Shown here piece by piece: positions 1 to 10,029 of a stretch of DNA of 24,176 nt. The stretch spans positions 910,753 through 934,928 of the forward strand of contig FN649742.1 in the NCBI GenBank assembly GCA_000310025.1, given 5' to 3'. The notes beneath the pieces are model-generated. The model did not search any database. It was given only the letters and a program-made list of their open reading frames with translations, and had not been told where the DNA came from. A program made the translations under genes and the position numbers. The stretch's first letter is position 1. Each line of letters starts with the position of its first letter. This DNA comes from Ectocarpus siliculosus (taxonomy: Eukaryota > Sar > Phaeophyceae > Ectocarpales > Ectocarpaceae).

Positions 1-154
1 CGCCCGGCTCCGCCTCCTCTCATTCCGGGCGGACCGGCGCCCCTGCGTCCTCAGGGTTTCCAGCTTGTACCACCCGCACGTGACGTGAGAATGTAACTCG
101 GCCCTGGCGGCGCGACGGTTGTCCTTGAGGGCGCTCAGGTGTCCCTCTCTGCGC
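1..154 (-). CDS. Partial exon of a basic, probably coiled-coil protein (runs off the left edge)
   Basis: On the minus strand a 50-codon frame stays open to the window edge. It has about 84% G or C at third positions, far above the flanking sequence, which is my main evidence for coding. It begins after an acceptor ending AAACAG (AG at 156-155); a second AG at 150-149 would preserve the frame. One base at the exon start completes a codon from the previous exon. The peptide is rich in Arg, Ala and Glu (for example LSALKDNRRAARAEL, then TLRTQGRRSARNERRRSRA), with one CGWYKLE interruption. Composition and strand match the coiled-coil exon at 1234-1516, so both probably belong to one gene. That exon ends in phase 0 while this one needs phase 2, so at least one further exon should lie between them. 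The family is not recognised. Confidence 0.5.
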
Positions 155-170
155 CTGTTTTTGGTTGTTT

Positions 171-200
171 GGTCGTTGTCGTTGTCGTTGTCGTTGTTGT
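171..200. repeat. (GTTGTC)n-like microsatellite
   Basis: About four to five imperfect copies of a GTTGTC hexamer lie just upstream, in minus-strand terms, of the acceptor at 155-156. On the minus strand the tract reads as CAACGA repeats, so it is not the usual pyrimidine tract. Confidence 0.7.
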
Positions 201-1019
201 TTCCAAGGAGGTGGGGGTAACGCGGACAGAGGGGGCGGGTTAAGGGTGCATGCGTGTTCAAGGCGGATTCGGGTCGCGCCGAACCTAACGCATGAATGGT
301 GAGAGCCAGCACCAACAGTATTACATATCACCCCGGTAAATTGTGATCCTCAGCGGTTGCCCCCCCCCCGCGTCTGGTGTTGTGGACATGGACGTTGCGG
401 GGTGACCGCAGGGCACACCACGGAGTGCGTCGTGATGCCAAAACGCTCCCTATGCGGCAGACCGTTTTCAGCCATATGTGGAGGACCTTCGATACCACCT
501 ACGTCTTCCAGAAGAAGCAGAGAGCCGGCTGTAGTGCAACATGAAATGCCAACGGACCGTCATCAAACGCAACGACAACAGCAATGAGACCCTTCGATGC
601 CACGAAAAACACAGAACCTGACCGCCACCCCCCAACGCGCGCGCGCCGATAAGACAAGCTCTGTTTACCAAGACACTTTGTGTGAAACACGTACGCCCAT
701 GCTGAGTCGCGGCGAGAGAAGGAGAGCAATACGATTTCATCAATCTGCGAGACAGCCAACCCTTAATTGGACATCTTCGGGACGATTTTCGATTGGTCGC
801 CTCGATCGATCCCCTTTGAGGTCGCACAACAATTACGCCACACCTCAAGGTCGGGAAGGGATTAAAGCTGTGCTGTGTGTTTTTCAGGCGAAAGGACGCG
901 TACGCACGCACGCACACACCACGGAGTCTTTCTCATTTGCTGAGCCGGTTACCGTGGCCATAATACCAACACCAACCAAGAACCACGCAAGCACAACGCG
1001 AGAACAGGCGACACAACCA

Positions 1020-1232
1020 ACAAGCCAGCCAGCCAGCCAGCCAGCCAGTCTCTCTACCACTCAGCCAGCGAAACTGCCAGCTAGATAGCCAGCCACAAAG
1101 ACAATCGACCGACAGACAGACAGAACAAATAGACAGAACAGACAGGACAGACAGACAGAACATGCATATAGATTGACTGACAAACAAACTGACAGACAGA
1201 CGGACAGCCAGCCAGACAAACAGTCAGACAGA
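1020..1232. repeat. Compound microsatellite, (CCAG)n then degenerate (GACA)n
   Basis: Six or so uninterrupted CCAG units occupy about 1024-1047. A looser run of GACA/CAGA tetramers then extends to 1232, with interruptions. On the minus strand the run reads GTCT/CTGG and starts directly at the splice donor of the coiled-coil exon. Several long frames cross this tract only because a tetramer repeat rarely makes stops. Confidence 0.85.
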
Positions 1233-1233
1233 C

Positions 1234-1516
1234 CTGGTCCGCTTCGGCGACCAGCCCCGCCAGCTCCTCCTCGTCCATCCGCAGCCTCTCCCGTAGCCTC
1301 TCGTTCTCCCCCTCCACGTCCGTCAGGCACTCCCGCTCCCGCTGCGCCCGCTGCGCCGCCGCCGCCGCCCTGGCTTCGTCTCGGTCGTGTCCCGCACCCT
1401 CGACGGCCTCCTCGGATCGGTCGGCGGCCGACTGGAGCGCCGCCGCCCGCTCTCGAAATGCCTCCTTCTCGCGGAGAACCCGAGAGGCTTCCGACTTCGC
1501 TCGTTCCGACTCTCCC
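1234..1516 (-). CDS. Internal exon of a coiled-coil protein
   Basis: This 283-base minus-strand exon encodes 94 full codons of uninterrupted charged helix. It runs from GESERAKSEASRVLREKEAF through an Ala-rich middle (DEARAAAAAQRAQRERE) to ENERLRERLRMDEEELAGL and ends AEADQ. Leucines and alanines recur at heptad-like spacing, there are no prolines, and third positions are mostly G or C. The acceptor is TCTTTCGCAG (AG at 1518-1517) after a pyrimidine-rich stretch, and the donor is CAG|GTCTGT (GT at 1233-1232). The exon enters in phase 2 and leaves in phase 0. It probably supplies rod or scaffold sequence. Such helices are too generic to name a family, and neither the start nor the stop codon of this gene was found. 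Confidence 0.7.
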
Positions 1517-2006
1517 CTGCGAAAGAGGTTGTTCCGGAGGTCGGGGCAACGGGGGGGGGGAATGGGAGGTTGCGGGAAGACTGCTGCTGAGAGGGAAGGG
1601 TGTAAGGAGGAAACTGGTCCGTGCGCCTCCCCTCGCCTCCGCCCTCCGACGCCACCACCCACCCAACGACCGAAACGCGAGATCAGAAGAGACGGAAGGG
1701 GGAACACGAGCAACCCAAACCATCATGCGTTTTCTCGTCATCAACATCAAAGCTTGGTAGTTAGTTCAGTTGTTGGTGATGAGGATTGATTCCTTTGTTT
1801 CCTAAAAACAAATCGTATCCACAACAGCAATTACATTTGCTTAAAAACCAGCAAGTTGTCAAAAGACACTGCGCCGTGTTCCCGGTTACATTTTATGACA
1901 CACGACCTTACGGAGGGATTCTCCCCGATATCTTGTCGTTGACCCAGTAAAGAACTACAGGGGATGTATTGTAGTATGTTGGTTACCTATACAGATGTTT
2001 TTGTAC
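1517..2006. other. No recognised feature; presumed intron or flank
   Basis: Apart from a C-run near 1551-1560 (G-run on the plus strand), which serves as pyrimidine context for the minus-strand acceptor, I see nothing in this stretch. No convincing upstream coiled-coil exon was found. Base composition becomes A+T-richer from about 1760, up to the foldback element. Confidence 0.4.
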
Positions 2007-2664
2007 TTGTAGCACCAGCTGGTATCACTGATGTAGATCATCAGTGTATGGCCTAAAACAGACTCGAAATAGGTCCAGTATCCAGCCGTTTTTCCTCCAC
2101 TCACTGAAAAAGACTCCAACACATCCCGTTCGACTGTGGGTATATCTCGAACGGGTAGTCTTTCTGTGTTTGTGTTTATTTTTCCTAAAATCAGATATGG
2201 AACAAGCAATGCACATGCTTGAGGAGTTCGTGAATACGAGAGGGGGCTCAATCGCGATATCCCATACCATGGTACTCTCATATTCTCCATGCCACCGACA
2301 TCCAATGCCACGCTGCGTGACAGGATCGGCGTGACAAGCAATGTTGGATACAATGTTGGGTGTGAAGATTGGCTGCAGTAAATGTCTTGTGGAGCCATAT
2401 TAATAGTTCTTAGCGTGGTCTCGTTTTCGTCTTTTATTCTGTCAGTTGTTTCCCGCAGTTCTGCTGCGTGCGGAAAATACACTGGAATCCGTGAGCATTT
2501 CGTTCATTTCTTTGATGTCCCAAAAGCCCCGATGGATCCTATTGACATTATTTTTAATCCTGTCGTGACGAGGTTTGGCCCGAATCTTGCTTGGGCGGCT
2601 CGTTTGCTCTTCGGGCTGAAGAACCCGTGGATTCGTCGAAAACGACAACCTGCTCCACACAAAG
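2007..2664 (+). repeat. Left inverted arm of the foldback element
   Basis: This arm pairs with 2957-3607 read in reverse complement. The inner end is the block CGACAACCTGCTCCACACAA, whose complement begins the right arm. The arm carries a frame with the peptide FGPNLAWAARLLFGLK, mirrored on the other strand in the right arm. Of the arm differences I examined in that stretch, most change the amino acid (for example H/R, A/V, M/T, W/R), which argues against current protein selection. Confidence 0.8.
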
Positions 2665-2956
2665 AGAGTGCACATGTGTATCATAGTACAACTGTCCACG
2701 ACTCTCGCACAGTGTGGTGCTCGAGGGCGATGTGTGGCGAAGAATATGTAGCGTGGGGGCAAAAAAAAGAAAATAGATGGACGTCGATTTTTTGTTTGGT
2801 CTTGCGTGAGACTGAGGCGCGAATGAGAGACCCATTATTTGCAGCTGTTATTCATCTGTTATTTTGTAGCCCGTGCAATTTTCGCGAGGAGAACTAAACC
2901 GGTACGCGACACGCAGCTTAGAATTCGCTCCGAAACCCTTTGATATATATAAATAC

Positions 2957-3607
2957 TTTGTGTGGAGCAGGTTGTCGTTTTTCGACGAATCCGCGGGCTC
3001 TTCAGCCCGAAGAGCAAACGTGCCGCCCAAGCAAGATTCGGGCCAAACCTCGTCACGACAGGATTAAAAATAATGTCAATAGAATCCGTCGGGACTTTTG
3101 GAACATCAAAGAAACGAACGAAATGTTTCACGGATTCCAGTGTATTTTCCGCACGCAGCAGAACTGCGGGAAACAACTGACAGAAAAAAAGCCGAAAACG
3201 AGACCACTCTAAGAACTAAGGCTCCACAAGACATTTTGAAGGATACTGCAGCCAGTCTTCACACCCAACATTGTATCCAACATTGCTTGTCACGCAGCGT
3301 GGCATTGGATGTCGGTGGCATGGAGAATATGAGAGTACCATGGTGTGGGATATCGCGATTGAGCCCCCTCTCGTATTCACGAACTCCCCAAGCATGTGCA
3401 TTGCTTGTTGCATATCTGATTGTAGGAAAAATAAATACAAACAAACACAGAAAGACTACCCGTTCGAGACAAACCCACAGTCGAACGGGGATGTGTTGGA
3501 GTCTTTTTCAGTGAGTGGAGGAAAAACGGCTGGACACTGGACCTATTTCGAGTCTGTTTTAAGCCTTAACACTGATTACCTATATCAGTGATATCAGCTG
3601 GTGCTAA
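2957..3607 (-). repeat. Right inverted arm of the foldback element
   Basis: Reverse-complement copy of the left arm, starting at CTTTGTGTGGAGCAGG and ending at AGCTGGTGCTAA. Its slightly different length reflects small indels near the outer end, where the AATCAGTGTTAAGG region is rearranged relative to the left arm. Confidence 0.8.
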
Positions 3608-4199
3608 GTACGCGCATAAATTTACATTGATCCTCCCAGAAAATGACCTCCCCGCAGTCACACGCGTTGCACGCAACGTACGATATGGCCAGTAGGGAAA
3701 ATGGTCAGAAAAACCGTGCGATCGATCGAATGCGAGAAGAAAAAGACGCAACCGACATGAAGGCATAATGCGTACGCGAAGGCACAACAACGAAGAGCCT
3801 CACCGCAGATACTATTGTTACGCGATATTTCGTCTAGGGCTGCCGACATTTCAGCAGGTACTTACACGTCGTTCAAACCACAACCTATATACACGATCAG
3901 GAACGGTGCCCTGCGGGACTATTGCTTCGAATCTGAAACCCAGGTGTAACGCTATGCGCCGGCGTAAAATGAGTCCCTAAATGCAAGGACTTCCGTGACC
4001 AACACGAATAGATAGGCTGTTCCGCACGCGACACAAAGCAGTGAGCACCGTACACGTCGTCTTAAACCAACAACCAAATTTTGCCGTGCAGAATACCGCA
4101 TGGCGCGTGCCGGCTTTTGGTCAACGCCAATTTCGTGCACGGCGCGGCCTTAAAACAGGAAACCGGCGACCGTAACGGAAACATTGACCAAAGAAAAAG
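3608..4199. other. Gene-free interval downstream of the minus-strand YbjN-like gene
   Basis: It lies between the foldback element and the stop codon of the minus-strand YbjN-like gene, so its right part is presumably that gene's 3' untranslated region. I see no repeat, splice-bounded frame or structured RNA in it. Confidence 0.4.
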
Positions 4200-4469
4200 T
4201 CACTGCAGGGTCGTACGCACGATCTCCGCGAGGAGGCCATCGGAGGAGCCGCCTCCTCGGTGTCCGGCAATTTCCATCGCCCTCTCTGCGCTGACGTTTT
4301 CGTCCCTAATGGCAATGAAGGCCTTTAGGTAGCGGAGGCCGCACGAGAAGTGGTAGTCCAAGAAGGTGGCGAGGATGGGCTTGATGTCCTTCGCCTCTCC
4401 GAACTCCGCCGTCGTCTTGTACCGCACCTCCCCGTCGTTCATGTCAAGGTCGACGCTTCCCACAGCCAC
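4200..4469 (-). CDS. YbjN-like protein 1, last exon (exon B)
   Basis: This is the 89-codon terminal exon of the left YbjN-like gene, ending CTG CAG TGA. It opens after a GCGCGCGAGCAG acceptor (AG at 4471-4470) in phase 0. The first residues are VAVGSVDLDMNDGEVRYKT, then AEFGEAKDI and GLRYLKAFIAI, and the tail is Gly/Ser-rich. YbjN-family proteins typically carry a block of the form G-x-x-x-L-D-x-x-D-G-x-[IV]-R-[YF]-K-T, followed by a helix with a YLP/YLK-type core. The match is by memory of the family pattern. The role of these proteins in algae is unsettled; bacterial members are described as stress or motility regulators. An ATG at 4484-4482 would allow an unspliced start (MAREQ...), but the paralog at 12795-13088 begins at the aligned position directly after its own acceptor, which favours splicing. 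Confidence 0.72.
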   Translation of the reverse strand: MAVGSVDLDMNDGEVRYKTTAEFGEAKDIKPILATFLDYHFSCGLRYLKAFIAIRDENVSAERAMEIAGHRGGGSSDGLLAEIVRTTLQ

Positions 4470-6223
4470 CTGCTCGCGCGCCATGTCAATTTTCTCATCA
4501 GAGGGGAGTTTTCTTGTCGAAGAGAGGGACAGAGAGAGACTGCCGTTTGTTGTGTGCGGCAGAATTTGGATTTTAGTTGCAAGGTTGGCATTGTTTCTGG
4601 GACAACGGGGTCACGATAGACTTCGCTTTTGTTCTCTCCCTCTGGATCTCTCCGTTGAGAAATAACGCATAGGGTTACCGTACGTAGCGAGTGAGGCCGC
4701 GAGTGCTTACGAAGAGGGCCGCTTACTAAGAGGGCCATGGAAGGATAACAGTGGTCGGCCAACGCAGGTGGCCACGAAGCAGTGTCTTTTCCCGCCCAAC
4801 CTTCCCTTTTCTTTCGAAGTTGGGGGAAAGGAATTGGAAGGGTCCCATGCGTTCTGTAGTAATAGGATGTCTAGAGTAGTGGCACACCAGGAAACTAGGG
4901 GGTGTTGGTGAATGGCAGACGTCCATTTGGGGGCTTGGCCATGACAGACTCCAGTGTGCCTTTACGCGGCAACCGCATTTCAGGCTACATGTGATTCGAT
5001 AGTTGTAGGGTTGGTATTGGTTCTGTTGATGGGGCGAACGGTGACAAACACGGTGTGGAACGTAAAATTTTGCACAGACACAGTTCACAGTTTACAGGTT
5101 GCATTGCCATGCAAATCGTGCCCACAACACAACATGCCGATGCTGCCATGTACACATAAGTCTTTTGTTCCCGGCACGCACGTACCTCCCAGTTGAGGAG
5201 CGTCACAAAAAGGAGCGTTTGCGCCAACTTGCTCGAGGGCATTGTCTTCCATTCAGGCTGCGAAAGTATGTGTACCTGGAAACAACAGCAGCAAAGGGGG
5301 GAGAACATTGCCGACATATAAAGGCGTGTCATGCAACCAAGCGGCCAGAACACCATGCGGCTGAAATCCCTTGCAGTGGTACGCCATGTGTCCACGATTA
5401 TCATTGACGAAAGGACCAAATCGTATCGTGCCCCGCAAGAAGAAAGACCAATCCAATACATACATGATACATGGGCTATCGATAGTCGGGTCGTCCCCCC
5501 TTGCGAATCACGTGGAATTTGCGGAATCAAAAGTGGTCAAAATACGTACACCAAAGTTTCGAGGAAGTTCTCCTTTGACACCTTGGGAAACATGGCTATT
5601 GGTCTTTGAATGAAGGCTTGTTGCTCAATGGTCCGTATTGTAGATTGTGGGTGTCAGCCCGTAAGAAGCGAAACAAGTGGTCGACTAGGTTCTTTTGGGC
5701 ATACTCGTGAGCCACACATTCTGTGACGTCCGCGCTACGGGTTGGGCGAGATGATGATACAACCTACTGGCGCGTAAGTAACACTTACTTCTGATCGTTT
5801 CGACTTGAGGCATGTGATGAACTCACACGAGATACAAACCCGCCCGTGATGTCTACAGCTATTGGGCCTGTCTACATATCAGCGCATTGCCTCTCGAGAG
5901 AAAAGAGGACACTTCTTGAATTCCATGTACGGTAATACCCCAAGGCTCGTCTCAGTTGCATCTCGACGGCTTGTACGTATCGCGGCATCAATAATCATGC
6001 TCACAACGCAAGGATGGGTTGCTATACATCCCTCACATCACCGCGGGCATTTCGACGAGTAGCTCCTCGACAACCCCAAGTGCAATGGGGGCACGAAGAA
6101 TATCCCTCCATCCCCTCTCCCCCTTAAGCACGCGTAAAGTAGCCATATTTCGTAGAAGGTTACGCAAGGCACATGGTATCGTTGAGTGGGACATTGGCGG
6201 AAGCAGCACTGGGTCCTGCGTAC
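4470..6223 (-). other. Intron of YbjN-like gene 1 (1754 bp)
   Basis: Inferred intron with donor ATG|GTACGC (GT at 6223-6222) and acceptor GAGCAG. Near its 3' end a CT-rich run (about 4520-4545 in plus coordinates) and CTGATGAG/ATTGAC motifs could serve as pyrimidine tract and branch site. Several frames of 60-180 codons lie inside on both strands, but none has coding-like third positions or recognisable sequence. I see no mobile element in it. Confidence 0.5.
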
Positions 6224-6349
6224 CATGTTTCCTTTCTGGTTGATGTTCACACTGAAGTGCGCGCTCCAGCCATCGACACCAACATCGAACACCAGCGTCT
6301 CCCAGTCGCTGTTCCCGCGCCCAACTCGCCGCGCGAAGTTCGCGATACC
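6224..6349 (-). CDS. YbjN-like protein 1, exon A
   Basis: A 126-base exon of exactly 42 codons, phase 0 at both ends, opening after TTTTTCCGCAG (AG at 6351-6350) and closing at ATG|GTACGC. It begins GIANFARRVGRGNSDWETL and ends HFSVNINQKGNM, the alternating hydrophobic pattern expected of the first strands of a YbjN-type fold. About 74% of third positions are G or C. A second frame is also open here and continues to a stop near 6033 (GYRELRAASWA...), but its third-position G+C is near 50%, so I prefer the first. The aligned exon of the plus-strand paralog (11509-11658) also opens with Gly in phase 0 and ends with an F-x-[VI]-x-x-x-[IV]-x-Q-like stretch, which supports the call. Confidence 0.62.
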
Positions 6350-6589
6350 CTGCGGAAAAATAAACCACACGATAGAAAGCAGCCCGAGCAAAACAAAACG
6401 AAACACGTGGCAAAAACAAAATGAACAACTGGGACAACAACGCATCGCGCTTATACATGGCAAGTTTGCCGGCGTATGCCGAGTGAGTGTCGCAGGTGTG
6501 ACCGACCGTGTAACCGCTAACCTACGGGAGGCGAGCGTTCTCGGTACACTCCGGCCAATGACCGGATTTCCGTGGCTTGAGCATCATAC

Positions 6590-6629
6590 CTGAGGCCAAC
6601 ACGTCCAACCTCGGCTGTTTTCGACCCAT
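6590..6629 (-). CDS. Tentative first coding exon of YbjN-like gene 1
   Basis: An ATG at 6629-6627 opens a short frame, MGRKQPRLDVLAS plus one base, ending at a good donor CTCAG|GTATGA (GT at 6589-6588). It resembles the first exon of the paralog (MDSKQYEKQCKR plus one base, also phase 1) in size, phase and the shared K-Q. The next recognised exon (6349) needs phase 0, so a small exon of length 2 mod 3 must be missing, or this start is wrong. Direct joining to 6349 would instead use the alternative frame that ends at 6033. Confidence 0.3.
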
Positions 6630-8024
6630 ATTCTGTACGAAGGTTTCAATCAACTGAACCAATTATCGACGGTATGGCTCATTTTACGATTGATTGTAAA
6701 ACCCCGTTGTGTTGTGGTCAGGTGATGTTTGCTGCTTAACTCCTGGTTTTTCCCCAGGAACTAGGAAAACTTGGAATTCACGCCGTTTGACTGGACGCTT
6801 AATTAAATGAATGCGTTTGGCGTCTTCTCAGGCGCTCGTCTCACAGGGCTGGGTGACCTTTGATCCATCAGATGATACAATAGTTCTTCGGGCGCTGTCG
6901 TGGTGTGGGTGTTGTTTCTTTGACGTCAAGCTCCCGACAACCCAGCCAGGACAAAAACATAAATTCGGTGCTCACGGATAAATGCAATGGTTTGACAATG
7001 ACGCATGAAGATGTTAGGCCCCAACTCGCTCCTCCTGCAGAACGGCCGTTCAAAAAGAATCAATACCCACAAAGCTGGTTCATGACAGCACAATGCATAC
7101 GGGCGCTAGTGACCGAAACTGGCCAGCTTGCGACCCTACCCCTAGCCACACAAACGCTCCTACAGCAGGTAACGAGTGCTCTTGCGCTCTATGTAACGAC
7201 AAAGCTGTACCTCGCTTGAGCGCACAGCAGTCGCGACTCTCCAGTCTACCAAAGTAACCCCCACCCGCCTCTCACCTTGCTTCTGAGCACTGCATCGTAC
7301 GGAGACGATGCCAAGGGACGGAGATGCCGGTTGAATTCGGTGTTTATGGCCGAATTTGAGTGATGCACGGCAGGGCGAAAGAAAGCACGCGACGCATCAT
7401 TTGGTTGGAGAAATCAACGAGCGAGAAAGTTTACATCACACGGGCATGAAAAGAGGGCATTGAATCATGTGTTCGACGCAAGCACGGAAATATGTTGTGA
7501 TACTCGCTACGTGGGGCAGAGTTAGATCACTCCCCCGAGACTGCAGCCAGCGGGGTGGGTACGAAAAAGGATGCCGCTGTTCCAAACCTGCCGGGAGTCT
7601 GTGGTTATACGGTTCAGTGATCGGGTGTTTAAATGATTCTTCCTTGTCTCTGGCACCGTGGTTCCTACGCCGAGCGCTCATGATGCGGCTATAACATGTG
7701 TGGCGCCTGTCGCCCCTTTGCCCGTGTACAGCCACCCATGACTTGTAGTTCGTGTTGTGTTTCGTACGCGATCTATAGTTCATCACTTGAAACAAGACCT
7801 CTGCTATATTGTCCAGGCGATCGAGGTTTAGAATCCATCGGTGCCCAAAGTTAACACAATTTAATAATACTTGGGACATGAGTGATACATGGGATCGCAC
7901 ACGCACGCAGCAATAGCCCCGAAGTGTCGGGGGATACGAGTGCGCGGGGGGTTAGCAAGCGTAGGCAGGAAGACCTCGTGGCGAGACATTTATTACGCTT
8001 GCACATTTGTTATGCTTGCACTCA

Positions 8025-8166
8025 CCTTTCCTCTTTCTCTCTCTCTTTCTGTTGTTTTCATCGTTCCCGTTTCTACAGTAGTTCCTTTTTCCTTTTTCCT
8101 TTTTCCTTTTCCTTCTCCCTTTCCCCTTTGCCCCTTTTACTGCTTTTGCCTTTTCCTTCTTCCTCG
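8025..8166 (+). repeat. Long pyrimidine tract with TTTTTCC units
   Basis: Nearly 140 bases of C and T with few interruptions. The core, about 8085-8110, has several tandem TTTTTCC units. The complement is polypurine. Such tracts can adopt triplex structure and impede polymerases; here the only direct observation is the strand asymmetry. Confidence 0.8.
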
Positions 8167-8589
8167 ATTATTTTTTCTGTCTTGTCTCTTTTCTGTGGGC
8201 CTTTTCCAAGCTTTTCGTATTGATTGGCATTCTTTTTTAGTTTTTTCAACTCGATACTTCTGTGTATGTTAAGGGATTTGAATGTGTAGGAAACATGTTG
8301 GTATCTTGACCAAGCTTGGCCACCACAGCAAATTGCCCTTCTTCCATTTGGTACTGTTTGTGTACGCCTCTTCGTCTTTCTTCTCATGCACTATTTAGTA
8401 TATATCGCACCATAAATGCGTGGATTATGACCACGGGCTAGATTTTCCGATGGGCCATTATGCCATTATAGGAGTGCGAGAATCAACAAACAGCAACACA
8501 TCGTCATCGTCCACCTGTTGTGTTTGCACCCCAAAATTTTGCGGAAAGAACAGTTCCTTCTTCTCCGGAACTCTCACAGGGCCTGTTAT

Positions 8590-8760
8590 CATATGTACTG
8601 CTGTATGCATATCTACGTGTCAAAGGGTCATGAGGGTAGCATACCTACCCACTGAATCATTGGAGGGGGCGATCGGCTACCTGCTGTATCAACAGGTAAA
8701 TACAGGTCATATGTATTGTGAGAGGGTTACGAGGGTGCTGCGATACCAAAACCACGGGCT
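8590..8760 (+). repeat. Imperfect tandem duplication (~115 bp period)
   Basis: The stretch beginning TCATATGTACTG and continuing to GGGTCATGAGGGTAGC then ATACC recurs about 115 bases later as TCATATGTATTG to GGGTTACGAGGGTGCTGCGATACC. The copies differ by several substitutions and an internal deletion. A donor-like CAACAG|GTAAAT lies between them. Confidence 0.4.
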
Positions 8761-9871
8761 CGATCGGCCGCACAGACAGATACAATGCCAGGACCGTTCC
8801 CAGGAAAATTCTTGGGAGAATGAGAATTTTCGCTGATGGTCTACAGCAGTACAGAGTAGTATATGCTACAGAGCAGCAGTCTAGGCCTAGGCCTAGGCTC
8901 GACAATTGGTTTAGTCGTTTGCTTCACGCTGTATCGAAGACTTAGACTTCACCAATAATCTATATATTACGCATGTGCGCAGAGGGATAGCTGCATTCTT
9001 GTCTTCCCAGTGTTCCTGTAGGTGTCAGAAGGTTCCCAGTGAGACGTTGTAGACAAGGCGATCGGCCGTGTAGACTACAGGTCAGACTTGCTTCAGCATA
9101 TGGTACAATATATTGTTTCAGTTATTTCAGAAAACCTGAGCAACAACAATCTATGTGTGAGCAAAAGGACATGTTGTAATGGAGCGGAGAAACCGGCAGC
9201 ACACGATGCTTCCCTCCGCAGGGAGCACGGCAGCAAGAAGAGTGTTTCTCGTTTCTCCAAAACTCCCACAGCAGCAGGTGCTGGGGTGGCGACCAACGTG
9301 GCTGCCGCTGCAAAATAAGCAACTGATTTGTGCCCATCGGATAAAGTACCGTCCTAGCCCTCTTGTGAACAAACTCGATTCCTTGGTCACAGCAGCCGTA
9401 TCTCAAGCCGATGTGTTCAACATTTCACTATGTCACGACTGCTATATGCTCGTTGTCCGGAAGGTGCCTTGGGTAAAATAAATGCGTCGGGCAACCAGGC
9501 ACCCAACCACATACAAAGCTCGTACCTTCTTCGCATTGTGTCTTGTAACTCGCCATCTTGGTTAGCTGTGCTGCAACAGGATGTCACCCGACAGCGATGA
9601 GAGCGGTACTAGTGAAAATTCAGTCCTGGGTCCTCTGGGTAGAGAGTAGAGAGCAGCTGTGGTTGAAGTGTTGAAGTGGCAGTGCGGGGGGAGGGGTTTG
9701 ACACTCTGCAGAGGGGCAGGGGATGAAAGCGGGAAAATCCCTCCGCATAAATTTTGTACCAGCTGAAACCCACAGAGAGCTACATAGCTCGCTCGCTCAG
9801 TTCGCTCAAAGCAGCAGCGGCAAACTTTCAAGAGCCGGCTTTCATTATTTTGCTGCGAGCATAACATCGCC

Positions 9872-9908
9872 ATGGACTCCAAACAATACGAGAAACAATG
9901 CAAGCGAG
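9872..9908 (+). CDS. YbjN-like protein 2, first coding exon
   Basis: The ATG sits in a favourable context (ATCGCCATGG) and opens MDSKQYEKQCKR plus one base. The exon closes at a consensus donor GCGAG|GTGAGT (GT at 9909-9910), leaving phase 1. Twelve codons alone prove little, but start context, donor strength and phase fit a model running 9872-9908, 10475-10491, 11509-11658, 12795-13088. That model yields 165 residues, a reasonable size for a YbjN-domain protein. Confidence 0.45.
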
Positions 9909-10029
9909 GTGAGTCTGTTCCAAACACACGCCAACCACTTTCGTGATTTGGGAGGGTTGCTCCAGCAACCAACCTCAACAACCTTGTACACAGCTTGATA
10001 CACGCAGGAATAAAATAATGCAGGTTGGT

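Larger units (their letters stand above)
155..1233 (-). other. Presumed intronic interval of the coiled-coil gene; no exon settled
   Basis: This stretch lies between the two minus-strand coiled-coil exons. An exon of length 2 mod 3 is expected somewhere in it. The best candidate is the minus-strand frame that opens after a CGCAG acceptor near 740 (peptide start IDEIVLLSFSRRDSAWAYVF) and runs to about 502. Its third-position G+C is only about 55% and no donor gives the required phase, so I do not call it. The right-hand end is the CCAG/GACA microsatellite. Confidence 0.3.
2007..3607. mobile_element. Foldback (long terminal inverted repeat) DNA element, non-autonomous
   Basis: A 1.6 kb unit whose two halves are inverted copies: left arm about 2007-2664 and right arm about 2957-3607, around a 292-base unique spacer. 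The ends match: TTGTAGCACCAGCTG on the left, and the complement of CAGCTGGTGCTAA on the right. A GTAC tetranucleotide abuts both ends (2003-2006 and 3608-3611). It may be a 4-bp target duplication, but because it is palindromic it could equally be the last bases of the inverted repeat. Arm differences are mostly single-base transitions plus a few small indels. No transposase-like frame is present; the arm frames with similar peptides on opposite strands are consequences of the inversion. Superfamily unassigned. Confidence 0.8.
6630..9871. other. Intergenic region between the divergent YbjN-like genes
   Basis: This 3.2 kb stretch separates the apparent 5' ends of two divergently transcribed genes and so should hold both promoters. 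I cannot point to a TATA box or a shared operator. It contains a long pyrimidine tract, an imperfect tandem duplication near 8590-8760, and a CCTAGG triplet repeat at 8881-8898. Frames here (for example 6905-7219 and 8420-8836) lack splice-bounded, coding-like character. Confidence 0.4.

Noticed and set aside
1061-1760. 195-229 codon frames on both strands across 1061-1760
   Set aside because: Their length comes from tetranucleotide repeats and G+C-rich shadow frames of the coiled-coil exon.
1955-3514. Matching frames of 138-175 codons on opposite strands (1955-2482 minus and 3098-3514 plus)
   Set aside because: They are the two inverted arms of the foldback element read from the same side. 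Differences between them are not biased to silent positions, so I do not call them genes.
4470-4484. Unspliced ATG start (MAREQ) for the left YbjN-like exon B
   Set aside because: Possible, but the paralog shows that the homologous exon begins right after the acceptor, and the upstream A exon is conserved.
4985-5530. 181-codon minus-strand frame inside the YbjN-like gene 1 intron
   Set aside because: Cys/Met/Leu-rich without pattern, and third positions not G/C-biased, unlike the accepted exons.
8630-8693. Short exon-like frame MRVAYLPTESLEGAIGYLLYQQ before a GTAAAT donor
   Set aside because: It lies within an imperfect tandem duplication, and no compatible downstream exon was found.
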